A DNA stretch of 64,000 nucleotides from Polaromonas sp. C04 (GCF_002002705.1 NZ_MUNS01000039.1:46779-110778); one strand, 5' to 3'; numbered from the stretch's first letter, positions 54,501 to 63,027 are shown. Numbers and translations are program-made. Notes: a model not told the origin generated them from the letters alone.

Positions 54501-56669
54501 ACCGAGGCCATGCAAGCTGAGCAAAAATTCAAGCAAAGTGGCCTGTCGGTAGCGCTGACCAGTCCGGTGCTCAGCGCCCTGCAAACGGGCCAGCAAATGA
54601 TGCAGGCGGCAGGCAACACCGGCAATGGACGCATGCAGGCGCTGGCAGTGGCCAATGGCGCCTTTGCTACCAGGGATGTCTATAACGCCCTCCAGGCCGG
54701 CCAGAGCAGCACCGGAAACAACCCCAGCGCCGCCACCGAGCACAGTGCCGCGGACAAGGCCGGTGGCATCAATGTCAGCATCAGCGTAGGCGGCTCCAAA
54801 AGCCAAAGCAACTCCAGCAGCAGCGCCAGCAGCGCCCAGGGATCGACCATCTCCGCAGGTGGCAACGTCAACCTGACGGCGAGTGGAGCCGGCCTGGACA
54901 GCAACCTCACCGTGCAGGGTGGCGACATCCGAGCCGGCTACAACGTCAGCTTGAATGCCAACAACGCTATCGCCCTGCTGGCCGCTCAGAACACCGCCAG
55001 CCAGGACAGCAGCAACACCAGCAGTTCGGGCTCCCTCGGAGTGAGCTTTGGCACCAATGGCTTCGGCGTCACCGCCAGCGCCAGCAAGGGGCGCGGCAAC
55101 GCCGATGGCAGCGATGTGGGCTGGACCAACACCCATGTCGCGGCCGGCCACCAGCTGAGCTTGAACTCGGGCGGCGACACCACGCTCAAGGGCGCCGTCG
55201 CCAGCGGCCAGCAGGTCATCGCCGATGTCGGTGGCAACCTCAGTATCGAGAGCCTGCAGGAGAGCAGCCGATACGCCAGCAAAAATCAGTCGATAGGCGG
55301 CAGCATCACGGTAGGTGCGGGCGCGTCGGGCAGCCTGAGCTTCAACAAGAGCAGGGTCGACAGCGACTTTGCCAGTGTGACGGAGCAGTCAGGCATCAAG
55401 GCCGGCGATGGCGGCTTCGATGTCAATGTCAAGGGTAATACCGATCTCAAGGGCGGCGTGATCGCGAGCACCGACAAGGCGGTCAATGATGGACGGAACA
55501 GCTTCGCAACAGGCGGCACCCTGACCACCAGCGATATCCTGAACACCGCCCGCTACGACGGCAGCAGCGTCGGCGTCAACCTGGGCAGCGGCGTCAGCGT
55601 GGACGGTAAACTCGCCCCGCAAGGCACCGGTGCCGGCGTCGGCAAAGACAGCGGCAATGCGGCCAGCATCACCCAGGCGGGCATCAGCGGCATCGCCGGC
55701 AACATGGGTGCTCGCACGGGTGACGCTGATAGCGGTATCCAGAAAATCTTTGACCCTGACAAGGTGCAAAAAGACATCAACGCGCAAGTGCAGATCACGC
55801 AGACCTTCGGGTTGCAGGCAGGCAAGGCGATCAATGACTACGCTCAAGGCCAAAGAAAAGGTTTGCAGGATCAACTCAAGAATGCAGGCACTGAAGAAGA
55901 AAAACAGGCGATACAAACCCAAATCAACGATGTGAACAAACAAGAGCGGGTGATGAATGTGCTTGTTGGCGCAATCACAGGCTTTGGTGGTGCGGCCCTG
56001 ACCAAAGAGGGCCTCTCGGCGGCAGCGGAACAGATGCGCCAGCTCATGATTGAAGACTCGAAGAAGTTTGCGGGCGTGACCGATGGCACGACGGTATTGA
56101 GCAACGTCTCCGGGCCGAGCGCAGGCGTGCGGGGCGATGGCCTGAAGATAGGCGGCACGCGTGTGGATTTGGATTTTCTGTGCGGGGTTGCGAATGAGCG
56201 ATGCGTGATACAGAAAAATGCGGACGGTACCCCCATCGTTGACGCGCAAGGAAAAACCCAGTTAAAACTCAACGAGCAAGGCCAAGTTGTGTTCGATCCA
56301 TCTGGCGCCAATGGAGCATCTTTAGCGGCATACCTCCAATCTCCGGAAGGCCAAAGAATGGTCGGCCCGACAGGCGGCATTCAGGGCGCCCAAGGCACGC
56401 TGTTTGGCGTGCCGTATGCAGCAGGCAGTTGGCAAGACAAGCTCGTCGAGGCATTCTCCGGGACACACGACATGATTGGCGGGAAGCTCTCCGGCTTGTA
56501 TGACGGGCAGGGAAATGCAACAAGAAATCGCGACAATCCAACGCAGAAAACTCAAGACACATGGAGCGCAACGGGTGCAATTGTGGTCTCTTCGCCTTTT
56601 GCAATGGCAGAGTTTTTGTCGCCGGAAATGTGGAAGGCCATCAGTATTTTCTTGGGAGCGGCAAGATGA
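48507..56669 (+). CDS. Filamentous haemagglutinin/TpsA exoprotein
   Basis: 2720-residue secreted adhesin-like protein. The N-terminus is an extended signal peptide (ESPR: MNKNCYRIIFNAGRGQRMAVAE), with the hydrophobic core near residues 55-75 ending AQAQ. The TPS secretion domain (about 85-290) includes QFDVNQPGAILNNSR and the NPAGI motif at 185-189 (NPNGI in FhaB). A very long beta-helical part rich in Asn/Gly/Ala and FHA-type repeats follows (about 300-2300), interrupted near 1240-1600 by a non-repeat region. The C-terminal 400 residues include a hydrophilic helix and the FHA tail block GTHDMIGGKLSGLYD. I see no VENN motif, so it is not a classical CdiA. Frame intact. Confidence 0.93.
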   Translation: MNKNCYRIIFNAGRGQRMAVAETAASQGKNAAGQTLGGAASRFSGSLVVTLRPASFAIYAALGLVLWMQPPAQAQIVADPGASRTQQPTVLTAPNGVPVVNIQTPSAAGVSRNTYRQFDVNQPGAILNNSRSNVQTQTGGWVQGNPWLAAGGARVILNEVNSSNPSQLRGYVEVAGQRAEVIIANPAGINIDGGGFINASRVTLTTGTPVMNGGNLDGYRVQDGNVSVGGLGLDASTADYTAILARAVQVNAGIWAKELKVTTGANRVDAGQISATPIAGTGIAPAFALDASALGGMYAGKITLIGTEAGVGVRNAGVIGATAGDVVVQGNGWLSNSGSIQAAGHAQINTSGAISNSGTVYGSGNTGLTSQGSIDTTGLIAALGHTSLQAGSYINAGTGSVVAAGLNADDTLASGGDLSVMAADAASLHGQTLAAGNASVSGTRVSLADGKVAAQNFNLTARGGDVNASRASVGIQGTFNANAAQTLRTDGASVSAGQLTFSARDASNVGGEIVQTGNGDTALRLAGDLNNTAGRIATNSQNLALAAQTLTNTDGSIEHAGTGTLAIQAGTLNDQRGQITSNGALLLAAGSVNHDGASTLAQQVAIAAIDLSNHGGEITQTGTQAARISVMGTLDNMGGKVASNGDTMLSAQSLLNQGGSVQATGAANLDITTTATLDNSAGGHIAAGGNVSLHAASLNNNQGQITAGGSLGASADAAIGNVQGLVAANGAVNLAATSLNNTQGTVASVQNNLSVATGGATVNSSGMLQAAQDVTLNTAGLSNHLGTVAAGGSAALQTGALDNDGGLIKAAGALAIDTNGATLANTHAASHASGAGGITSQSTLTLATGDLENTAGFIGARGALSAATAHASNSAGGQVVGESSIAISGTGFDNRGGEVQALGDVSLHAGTGSIDNSASLIRSAGTTTLSAGAVRNNDTGGANQGIEGNYVAIAADSIANDSGAIRADSNAALTSSGGLNNSAGLISAGNTLAVHDSAAAKTLVISNTGGTVIAGQGASVDAAGLTGDGKVLSRGDLAIALTTDFNNSGEVTANHNVSLGTTGNLTNSGKLQAGATLRVSASSIDNAASGEITGASTQLTATSSLTNRGLIDGQDTQLNAATLNNLGTGRIYGDHLSMVASTVNNDVEGGGAATIAARQRLDIGAGTVNNREGALIFSAGNMAIGSSLDANRLASGQAVAVNNASATIEALGNLAINAAQVNNTNNHFSTEQRLVSSQSIVEYSPTGSPNHYAENQVRLYYPDENIHLISPEGDAYDFNRFSYVRTVTETAQATSDPGKLLAGGSMTLNTQSLQNDKSHIIAGAALNVSAANLENTTVPGTRQTQDNGVATHYYVIFRSGPDGQGADDSPYGPPTILEGITLSPTRYDAFTASVGSGTTLTGTALGSVNATTGAAGAVNAAVRGGSIIQANASVGNVAPSSGGTLVVRAMQVNTSIPSTSLFHVNANPAGSYLVETDPRFASYRQWLSSDYLLKALNIDPAITQKRLGDGFYEQRLVREQVAQLTGQRFLGNYSSDEQQYQALMQAGITYAGQWQLRPGVALTAEQMAQLTSDIVWLVEQQVTLPDGKITTALVPQVYARVQDGDLASSGALLAGREINLNLSGDLTNSGTIAGRQVVNLAAENIQNLGGRIQGDAVSVSARQDLNNIGGTIQAASALSATAGRDLNVVTTTRSADSAVGGNSFSRTSIDRVASLYVTGPNGTLMASAGRDANIIAGVIASSDQGGGATVVAGNNLNLGTVTTSSANQIVWDAKNRRSDGASTEVGSQIQSAGTVRLAAGNELNARAANVEAAGAVFASAGRDLNISAGQSSQSVDEAHQHTSRGFLSSRTDTTLDQVKRTDSVGSSFSGSTVTALAGRDLAVSGSSVVSDTATTLLAQNNISIEAAGNTSEEQHLVAQKKSGLLGSGGIGFTIGTREQSMDGKNQAIGHTASTVGAINGDVTIIAGNQYQQKGSDLLAPGGDINVLAKNIAITEVQNTEAMQAEQKFKQSGLSVALTSPVLSALQTGQQMMQAAGNTGNGRMQALAVANGAFATRDVYNALQAGQSSTGNNPSAATEHSAADKAGGINVSISVGGSKSQSNSSSSASSAQGSTISAGGNVNLTASGAGLDSNLTVQGGDIRAGYNVSLNANNAIALLAAQNTASQDSSNTSSSGSLGVSFGTNGFGVTASASKGRGNADGSDVGWTNTHVAAGHQLSLNSGGDTTLKGAVASGQQVIADVGGNLSIESLQESSRYASKNQSIGGSITVGAGASGSLSFNKSRVDSDFASVTEQSGIKAGDGGFDVNVKGNTDLKGGVIASTDKAVNDGRNSFATGGTLTTSDILNTARYDGSSVGVNLGSGVSVDGKLAPQGTGAGVGKDSGNAASITQAGISGIAGNMGARTGDADSGIQKIFDPDKVQKDINAQVQITQTFGLQAGKAINDYAQGQRKGLQDQLKNAGTEEEKQAIQTQINDVNKQERVMNVLVGAITGFGGAALTKEGLSAAAEQMRQLMIEDSKKFAGVTDGTTVLSNVSGPSAGVRGDGLKIGGTRVDLDFLCGVANERCVIQKNADGTPIVDAQGKTQLKLNEQGQVVFDPSGANGASLAAYLQSPEGQRMVGPTGGIQGAQGTLFGVPYAAGSWQDKLVEAFSGTHDMIGGKLSGLYDGQGNATRNRDNPTQKTQDTWSATGAIVVSSPFAMAEFLSPEMWKAISIFLGAAR

Positions 56670-57028
56670 AGGTTTTGATCAAACCATGCACAGCGATCAG
56701 TCTCGGACTATTGCTCACAGCCTGCACGATTGGCAACGGGAGAATTTGTGGACCACAAACTCCAGTTGCCTACTGTGACCGCGCGGCTTACGAAAAACTG
56801 GCGCACCCCAAAGCCTACGGCCAGTACTGGGTCAAGCCGGGCATGAGCGTGGAGCGCTGGCGGCAAGATTGGGTGCGGTGTGGGGGGATGAGTAATGGGC
56901 AATATTCGGGCAACGCGCCAACAGGCGCAACAACAAAGACGATTCTCGCGTCACAAGAACAAGAGAGAGAAAAGCTTGATGCCTGCATGAAATCCGAAGG
57001 CTACCAATACCGAAATACGGGACCTTGA
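56666..57028 (+). CDS. Small lipoprotein coupled to the haemagglutinin gene
   Basis: 120 residues; lipobox LLTAC at residues 17-21 (mature Cys21). The mature part holds several cysteines (CGPQTPVAYC, RCGG, CMKSEGY) and the phrase YWVKPGMSVERWRQDW. Its ATG overlaps the haemagglutinin stop (ATGA), so the two are translationally coupled. The position is that of a CdiI immunity gene, but lipidation argues for an envelope role such as helping or retaining the exoprotein. I recall similar small lipoproteins beside other FHA genes; function unknown. Confidence 0.75.
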   Translation: MKVLIKPCTAISLGLLLTACTIGNGRICGPQTPVAYCDRAAYEKLAHPKAYGQYWVKPGMSVERWRQDWVRCGGMSNGQYSGNAPTGATTKTILASQEQEREKLDACMKSEGYQYRNTGP

Positions 57029-57037
57029 TCAGACTCA

Positions 57038-57583
57038 TACCAATTTGCGTTCAATGAATTAGCTATCATGATCATGACCAGACTTTGAGGACTTGGGCAA
57101 GCCCAAGCGCTGCTGGGCTCCCGTTGGGGTGCGGCCCGTGGTGGGCGCACGGCTTGTGCGCAAATTCAGCTACGCCTTTGCCGCGGTCAGTCCGCACGAC
57201 GGTGTGATGGACAGCCTGATCCTGCCGTGGGTCAACGCGCACACCATGTCGCTGTTCCTGTGCACCGTGGCGCAGCGCCACCCCAATGAATTCATTGTCA
57301 TGGTGATGGACCAGGCGGGCTGGCACATCGCGCAAGACCTGCAGGTGCCCCAGAACATGCGTCTGGTCTTGCTGCCGCCCTGGAGTCCGGAGATCAATCC
57401 GGCAGAACACATCTGGGAGGCGCTGCGTGAGGACTGCGTGGGCAACACCGTCTTCGCCAACCTCGATGCCGCCGACAAGGCGCTCAGCGCCGGACTGCTC
57501 TCCCTCGAATTGGACCCCTCACGAATGCAGAGCCTTACCGGGTTCAAATGGATAACTTCTATATCATTGAACGCACATTAGTA
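57038..57583. mobile_element. Internally deleted IS630-type element with both ends
   Basis: Terminal inverted repeats CCAATTTGCGTTCAATGA (57040-57057) and TCATTGAACGCACATTAG (57564-57581) match at 16 of 18 positions. Each is bordered by TA (57038-57039 and 57582-57583), the target duplication of IS630/Tc1 elements. At 546 bp it is about half the size of a full element. Confidence 0.75.
57078..57581 (+). pseudogene. IS630-family transposase, 5'-truncated
   Basis: The frame opens at 57078 after a stop and reads LGKPKRCWAPVGVRPVV, then the DDE core: MVMDQAGWHIA (second Asp) and LPPWSPEINPAEHIWEALRE (third acidic residue). The N-terminal HTH domains and the first catalytic Asp are missing, and only a TTG at 57093 could act as start. 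The TAG stop lies in the right inverted repeat. Cannot be active by itself. Confidence 0.8.
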
Positions 57584-57668
57584 TCAAGCCTCGTGCGAGT
57601 CATGACCACATGCCCTGCAAGTACATCCGTATGAAGTGCCCAGACCACTTCGGAGCAACATCTTGTTT

Positions 57669-59396
57669 TCAGGTCCGCGTCGGCGCGGGGATGCCGGCCA
57701 CGGAAACGCCCCCGCCGGTCTCTATTGGGGATGTCGACGCGCGCGCTTCCATCGAGGCGAGGAAGCGCCACACGAACAGCAGAGTCACCAGCAGCAGCCC
57801 CGGATAACCCACGCCGGCCAGTAGATACGGCAGCGTGGGATCGCCGTCCACGCGCACCCGCGGCATATTGAAGCTGAGCAGGCCCAGCGTGATGATCGCG
57901 CCAAACACCCACATCATCATCAGCCAGATGCCCGCTTCGAAGCCGCTCAACGGCCGGCTCCAGCCAACGGCCGGGCGCGCAACCGCGAAGTCGCCGTGCG
58001 CCGCCTCGCGCGGATTGGCGCTCGCCGGAGCGCGCAGCCGTTGCCCGAGGGTCAGCAGGTCGTAACCCAGGACGACGGCACCCGCGGTCAACACCAGACC
58101 AAACAGCGGCAGCATCAGTTTGTAGACACCCATCGCGTGCGTGACGTCACCCCCGAACCAGTGCAGCCCGAGGGTGCGATAGATGTAGATCTGCACCGTG
58201 CCACCGATATCGAAGGCGAACGCCATGCCCAGCACGCCGATGAAGACCAGCCAGAAGCCGAGCTTGCCCAGGCGCTGGTCGTAGTTGGGCACCTTGCGCA
58301 GGATCGGCACGGCGTAATAGGCCGCGGCGATACCCAGCATGCCAAACGTGCCGAACAGTGCCAGATGGGCGTGTCCCGCCGTAACCCAGGTGCCATGCGA
58401 CCACACGTTGGTGAGCGCAAACGTCATGCTGAAACCGAGGATGCCGGCCCCGATCAGTTCCAGCACCATCGAGCCAAGGATGAAATAGAACGCGGGGGCA
58501 TTTTCCAGCGGACGTTTGTTGGCGTGTGCATCCAGATAGATGTGCCAGAAGCAGAACACCAGTGGCAACGGCTCGAGTGCGCTGAACAGCGATCCCCAGA
58601 ACTGCCAGAACTCCGGCGTGCCGATCCAGAAGTAGTGATGCGCGTTGCCGATCAGGCCCGACAGCCACACCAGCGTGATACCCCAGAACACCGCAAAGCC
58701 CACCGACTTGATGTCCGCCTTGAACATCAGCACCAAAAGAAAACCGACCAGCGTGATGTGAATGACCTCCCACACACCCTCGACCCAGTAGTGCACCACG
58801 AACCAGCGGAAATATTCCTGCAGGTCCAACCGCTCCACGTAGAACAAGCCGAAGACCCATACCGCCATCAACGCGGCGACACCCAGACCGAGCCCCCAGT
58901 GGACCTCGTTCCATTCGCGTATCGGCGGGAATGTGCGCAACACGACATACGCGAGGATGGCAAAGCCAACAAGAATCACGATGCCGGCAATTCGCCCGGC
59001 CTCCAGATACTCCAGCCCCTGCTGCAGCCATGGCTGCCCCAGCCACCAGCCGGCAATACCGCGTTCCGCCAGAAACTGCGTGAAGAAGTTCCACACCACG
59101 ACGACGATCAGCGCGTAGAACAGGAACTTGATCAGCCACGGCGACACCATCTCGCGTTTGGACAGCAACGGCCCGACAAACAGGATTGCGCCAATGAAAC
59201 CGCACAGGATCCACATGATTCCCAAGTTGAGATGCTCGGCGCGGACGACGTTGAAGTTCATCACGCCGGAGAGCACCGTCGGGTCGATCTGCTGCGTCGC
59301 GAGGATCATGCCGTCAATGACCTGGATGACGAACAGCACCAGCATCAGCATGAAAAAGCGCAGGCTAAGGCGCTGGGTTTGGTATTGAATCTGCAT
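57669..59396 (-). CDS. norB: Nitric oxide reductase large subunit, NorB-like with C-terminal extension
   Basis: 575-residue haem-copper oxidase family protein with about 14 hydrophobic segments; ordinary cNOR NorB is about 450-470 residues with 12. Metal ligands of NO reductases are present: HYWVEGVWE (FeB His and Glu plus the second Glu), NAHHYFWIG (His-His), SALEPLP (conserved Glu), and HAHLALFGTFG (haem ligands). There is no oxidase-type Tyr after the first His. The extra C-terminal part holds a charged loop and two more helices. The start is ATG 59396 (or GTG 59399), overlapping the upstream cytochrome gene stop. Confidence 0.85.
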   Translation of the reverse strand: MQIQYQTQRLSLRFFMLMLVLFVIQVIDGMILATQQIDPTVLSGVMNFNVVRAEHLNLGIMWILCGFIGAILFVGPLLSKREMVSPWLIKFLFYALIVVVVWNFFTQFLAERGIAGWWLGQPWLQQGLEYLEAGRIAGIVILVGFAILAYVVLRTFPPIREWNEVHWGLGLGVAALMAVWVFGLFYVERLDLQEYFRWFVVHYWVEGVWEVIHITLVGFLLVLMFKADIKSVGFAVFWGITLVWLSGLIGNAHHYFWIGTPEFWQFWGSLFSALEPLPLVFCFWHIYLDAHANKRPLENAPAFYFILGSMVLELIGAGILGFSMTFALTNVWSHGTWVTAGHAHLALFGTFGMLGIAAAYYAVPILRKVPNYDQRLGKLGFWLVFIGVLGMAFAFDIGGTVQIYIYRTLGLHWFGGDVTHAMGVYKLMLPLFGLVLTAGAVVLGYDLLTLGQRLRAPASANPREAAHGDFAVARPAVGWSRPLSGFEAGIWLMMMWVFGAIITLGLLSFNMPRVRVDGDPTLPYLLAGVGYPGLLLVTLLFVWRFLASMEARASTSPIETGGGVSVAGIPAPTRT

Positions 59397-60361
59397 CACT
59401 GCTTCCCCAGGGTGTGGAGGTAGGCCACGATGGCGTTGACTTCATCGTCCTTGAGCAGGGTCTTGTAGACGGGCATGACGCTCGCCGGATAACCTGCCAC
59501 GATCTTGGCGTTGGGGTCACGGATCGATTCGGCCAGGTAGGCATCATCGGCGGTGACCGTGCTGCCGTCGGCGAGGCCGACCTTCGACTGGTACAAGCCT
59601 CCCCAACCCGGGCCGACCAATCGCTTTTTGTCCGTCGCGTGACACGCAATGCAGCCGTTGTCCTTGACGAGTTGCGCGCCAAGTGCCACAGGGTCGGGCG
59701 CCGCGCTGGCAGGCGCCGGTGACGCAGCAACGGCGAGCGTCTGAGTCGTTGCGGCCACACCATGTGCAAGCTGCAGGCGCTTGTCGAGCCCTTCAACTTC
59801 AACCTTGGGCGGCCAGCCTTCGGTATTCATGGCGGAGGTGTATTTGAGATAGGCAATCAGCTGGCCGATCTCGTCCTTGCTGAACGGCAGGTTCGGCATC
59901 ATGGTCGTACCACCGCCGCGGCGCTCAATCCGTACCGCTGCGCCGGGAAATTTCTTGAGATACGCGTCGATCGAGTCAATACCAGTGTCGGCCACCTGGC
60001 TGGGATCCTGCAACTGCGCGCGTACCGCGGCGGCCGTCGGCCATCCGCCGGCCGAGGACAGGAACGCGGCCAGATATGCGGGCCCGGCGTGCTTGTATTC
60101 CTCGGTAAGGTCCGGCCCCAAATAGGCGCCGTTGCCAACCATGGTGTGGCAGCCCATGCAGTTGTAGGCCTGAAACACCCGCTTGCCTTGATCGGCGGTG
60201 TACTTGCCATAGGTGATCGTGTCGGGCGTCGTCTGGCCACGTGATTTCAGAAACGAAAAAATCGACAGGACGATGAAGATCGCAGTCATGGCTGCCAGCA
60301 TGACGAGCGCCCCGCGCCGCCGTGGCGTCTCGCAGCTGCTGCCGCCCACTCCGCAGCTCAT
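59396..60361 (-). CDS. NorC-like cytochrome c fused to a second cytochrome c domain
   Basis: 321 residues. An N-terminal anchor helix (about 18-37) leads to a NorC-type domain with CMGCH at 68-72 (context YNCMGCHTMVGNGAYLGPDL) and axial Met near 154 (TTMMPNLPF). An Ala/Pro linker (about 203-225) leads to a second cytochrome domain with CIACH at 237-241 and Met in PASVMPVYKTLL, which resembles the cytochrome c domain fused to some oxidase subunit II proteins. Ordinary NorC is about 150 residues with one haem. Overlaps both neighbours by a few bases. Confidence 0.85.
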   Translation of the reverse strand: MSCGVGGSSCETPRRRGALVMLAAMTAIFIVLSIFSFLKSRGQTTPDTITYGKYTADQGKRVFQAYNCMGCHTMVGNGAYLGPDLTEEYKHAGPAYLAAFLSSAGGWPTAAAVRAQLQDPSQVADTGIDSIDAYLKKFPGAAVRIERRGGGTTMMPNLPFSKDEIGQLIAYLKYTSAMNTEGWPPKVEVEGLDKRLQLAHGVAATTQTLAVAASPAPASAAPDPVALGAQLVKDNGCIACHATDKKRLVGPGWGGLYQSKVGLADGSTVTADDAYLAESIRDPNAKIVAGYPASVMPVYKTLLKDDEVNAIVAYLHTLGKQ

Positions 60362-60600
60362 GACGCATCCCCTTTGTCAGCAGGGGCGCCCTGCGTGTCA
60401 TGCAGAAAAAGAATATGCAGGCTGCCAATGAAAACGTAGAACACGTAGACGGCGAGCACGAAGCCGAGCACGAAATAGATCAACCATGCGACATGCGACT
60501 CTGGCCAGTATTCAAAGTCGCGCCAAAACGGCCAGGACAACAGGAATGCGGCCACACTAGCCAGCACCGAGATCGTCAGATCGATAGTCCTCTGCTTCAT
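60358..60600 (-). CDS. Small two-helix membrane protein of the NO reductase operon
   Basis: 80 residues with two transmembrane segments (ISVLASVAAFLLSWPFW; VAWLIYFVLGFVLAVYVFYVF) and a short charged tail. First gene of the operon, ATG preceded by AGAGGTG, and overlapping the cytochrome gene (ATGA). I do not recognise a family. Position suggests a small subunit or assembly factor of the reductase. Confidence 0.7.
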   Translation of the reverse strand: MKQRTIDLTISVLASVAAFLLSWPFWRDFEYWPESHVAWLIYFVLGFVLAVYVFYVFIGSLHILFLHDTQGAPADKGDAS

Positions 60601-60670
60601 GTCATCACCTCTCTAGTTGCCCTCACAACTTAAGTCTACGGTGGTCTTCGGCAATGTTTCGTCGTCAGAA

Positions 60671-60684
60671 TTGATATCCATCAA
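60671..60684. promoter_or_regulatory. FNR/DNR-type box upstream of the NO reductase operon
   Basis: TTGAT-ATCC-ATCAA, a perfect match to the Crp/Fnr-family consensus TTGAT-N4-ATCAA, 71 bp before the first start codon. It points to induction under low oxygen or NO by FNR, DNR or NNR. The rest of 60601-60862 shows no gene. Confidence 0.75.
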
Positions 60685-60862
60685 TGAATCGGAACATGGG
60701 ACATATGACGTTGTGCCTTCATTGACGGCTCAAGGGCGGCAGCGCACGCAAAGCTGCTGCGGCGACGCCGGGCGGGCGCAGCCCGGCCGTCATGTCGTCA
60801 ATTTTCGGGATTCAACTCACGCTGCAGCGCGGACGGCGCGGGCTATTTCCAGATCTGGAATC

Positions 60863-60926
60863 TGCAAGAAATACGGCCGTAGTCGGCTCCACATCTACGC
60901 AATTCGCTATCGATACGATAGCTACT
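60863..60926 (+). repeat. Dispersed ~60-bp repeat, copy G (dppF 3' end)
   Basis: TGCAAGAAATACGGCCGTAG, then TACGCAATTCGCTATC and GATACGATAGCTACTA. The tandem TAG stops of the convergent dppF-like gene lie inside it. Confidence 0.6.
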
Positions 60927-62045
60927 AGATGCGGCCCTCTTCCACCGCGTGGCAGGCAATCTTCACGCCTTTGATCTCCAGCAGCGCGGGCCGCTCGGCC
61001 CGGCAGCGATCATTCACGTGCGGGCAGCGCGGGTGGAAGGTGCAGCCCGTGGGCGGGTTCAGGGGGTTCGGCACCTCGCCCTGCACCGGCGTGCGGGCGC
61101 GGCCGGTGTCGTGCATCTTCGGGATCGCATCGAGCAGCATGCGCGTGTAGGGATGCCTTGGAGTCGCGAACAGCGTCTGCTTGTCGGCCAGCTCCACCAG
61201 CCGGCCCAGGTACATCACGCCGACCTGGTCGCTCACATGGCGCACCACCGCGAGGTTGTGCGAGATGAACAAATAGGTCAGGCCGCGCGTGCGCTGCAGG
61301 TCCTTCATGATGTTGAGGACCTGCGCCTGCACGCTCACATCCAGCGCCGAGGTCGGCTCGTCACAGACCAGAAATTCGGGCTCGGTGGCGAGCGCGCGCG
61401 CGATCGAGATGCGCTGGCGCTGCCCGCCCGAGAACTGGTGCGGGTACTTCACCATGTCGAGCGGCGACAGGCCGACCGACTGCAGCAGTGCGCCGACGCG
61501 CGCCTTCAGCTCGGCCGCATTGGTGATCAGGCCATGCTCCTTGAGCGGCTCGCCCACAATGTCTTCCACCAGCCAGCGCGGATTCAGGCTGGCGTACGGG
61601 TCCTGGAAGATCATCTGCACGCGCCGGCGCAGCTGCCGCCCCGCGGGCGTCTTGAACGCCGCGTGCGCATCCTGGCCGTCAAACGTCAAGCCGCCGCGCG
61701 TGGGCTCGTACAGCCCCACCAGCAATCGCGCCACGGTGCTCTTGCCGCAGCCCGACTCGCCGACCAGCGCCAGCGTCTTGCCCTTCTCGATCTCGAAGCT
61801 CACACCGTCGACGGCGCGCAGCAGCTGGCGCGGCTTGCGCTCGAGCACGCGGTTCAGCCAGGGTGGGGACACGTCGAAGGTCTTCGCCAGGTCGTAGGCC
61901 TGCACCAGCGGCTGGCCTGCTCCCTCCCCCGCTGGGGGAGGGCTGGGGTGGGGGCCGGCGCCAGCCGCCACGTCATGCTCCGTAACCCCCATCCCTGCCT
62001 TCCCCCAAACGGGGAAGGAGTCCGCACCTTGCACGGTCATCTCAC

Positions 62046-62049
<4 letters not shown>
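60925..62049 (-). CDS. Dipeptide/oligopeptide ABC transporter ATP-binding protein (DppF/OppF type)
   Basis: 374 residues. Walker [10 protein letters not shown], signature [15 protein letters not shown], Walker [13 protein letters not shown], and the C-terminal cysteine-bearing oligopeptide block [15 protein letters not shown]. The ATG at 62049 overlaps the dppD stop. Residues from about 8 to 45 (Gly/Pro-rich) have no family counterpart and are encoded by two inverted copies of a G-rich repeat; homology begins at [10 protein letters not shown]. Confidence 0.88.
61914..62025. repeat. Inverted pair of G-rich dispersed repeats in the dppF 5' end
   Basis: CCCTCCCCC-GCT-GGGGGAGGG followed by CTGGGGTGGGGGC at about 61920-61953, and an inverted relative at about 61986-62022 (CCCCCATCCCTGCCTTCCCC then AAACGGGGAAGGA). 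A third copy lies at 63959-63997. Confidence 0.7.
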
Positions 62050-63023
<974 letters not shown>

Positions 63024-63027
63024 GCGG

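Noticed and set aside
52248..55151. A 967-codon open frame on the minus strand
   Set aside because: Antisense to the haemagglutinin beta-helix region. The repeated codon pattern of that gene keeps this frame open.
48507..56669. Possible CRISPR-like or tandem DNA repeats
   Set aside because: The repetition is at protein level (Asn/Gly/Ala beta-helix turns) with no constant DNA repeat and spacer spacing.
56666..57028. Classical CdiI immunity protein
   Set aside because: It has a lipobox and the upstream exoprotein lacks VENN, so a cytoplasmic immunity role is unlikely.
57669..59396. A cbb3-type or other oxygen-reducing terminal oxidase
   Set aside because: The NO reductase glutamates (VEGVWE, SALEPLP) are present and no oxidase-specific tyrosine pattern is seen, so NO reductase fits better.
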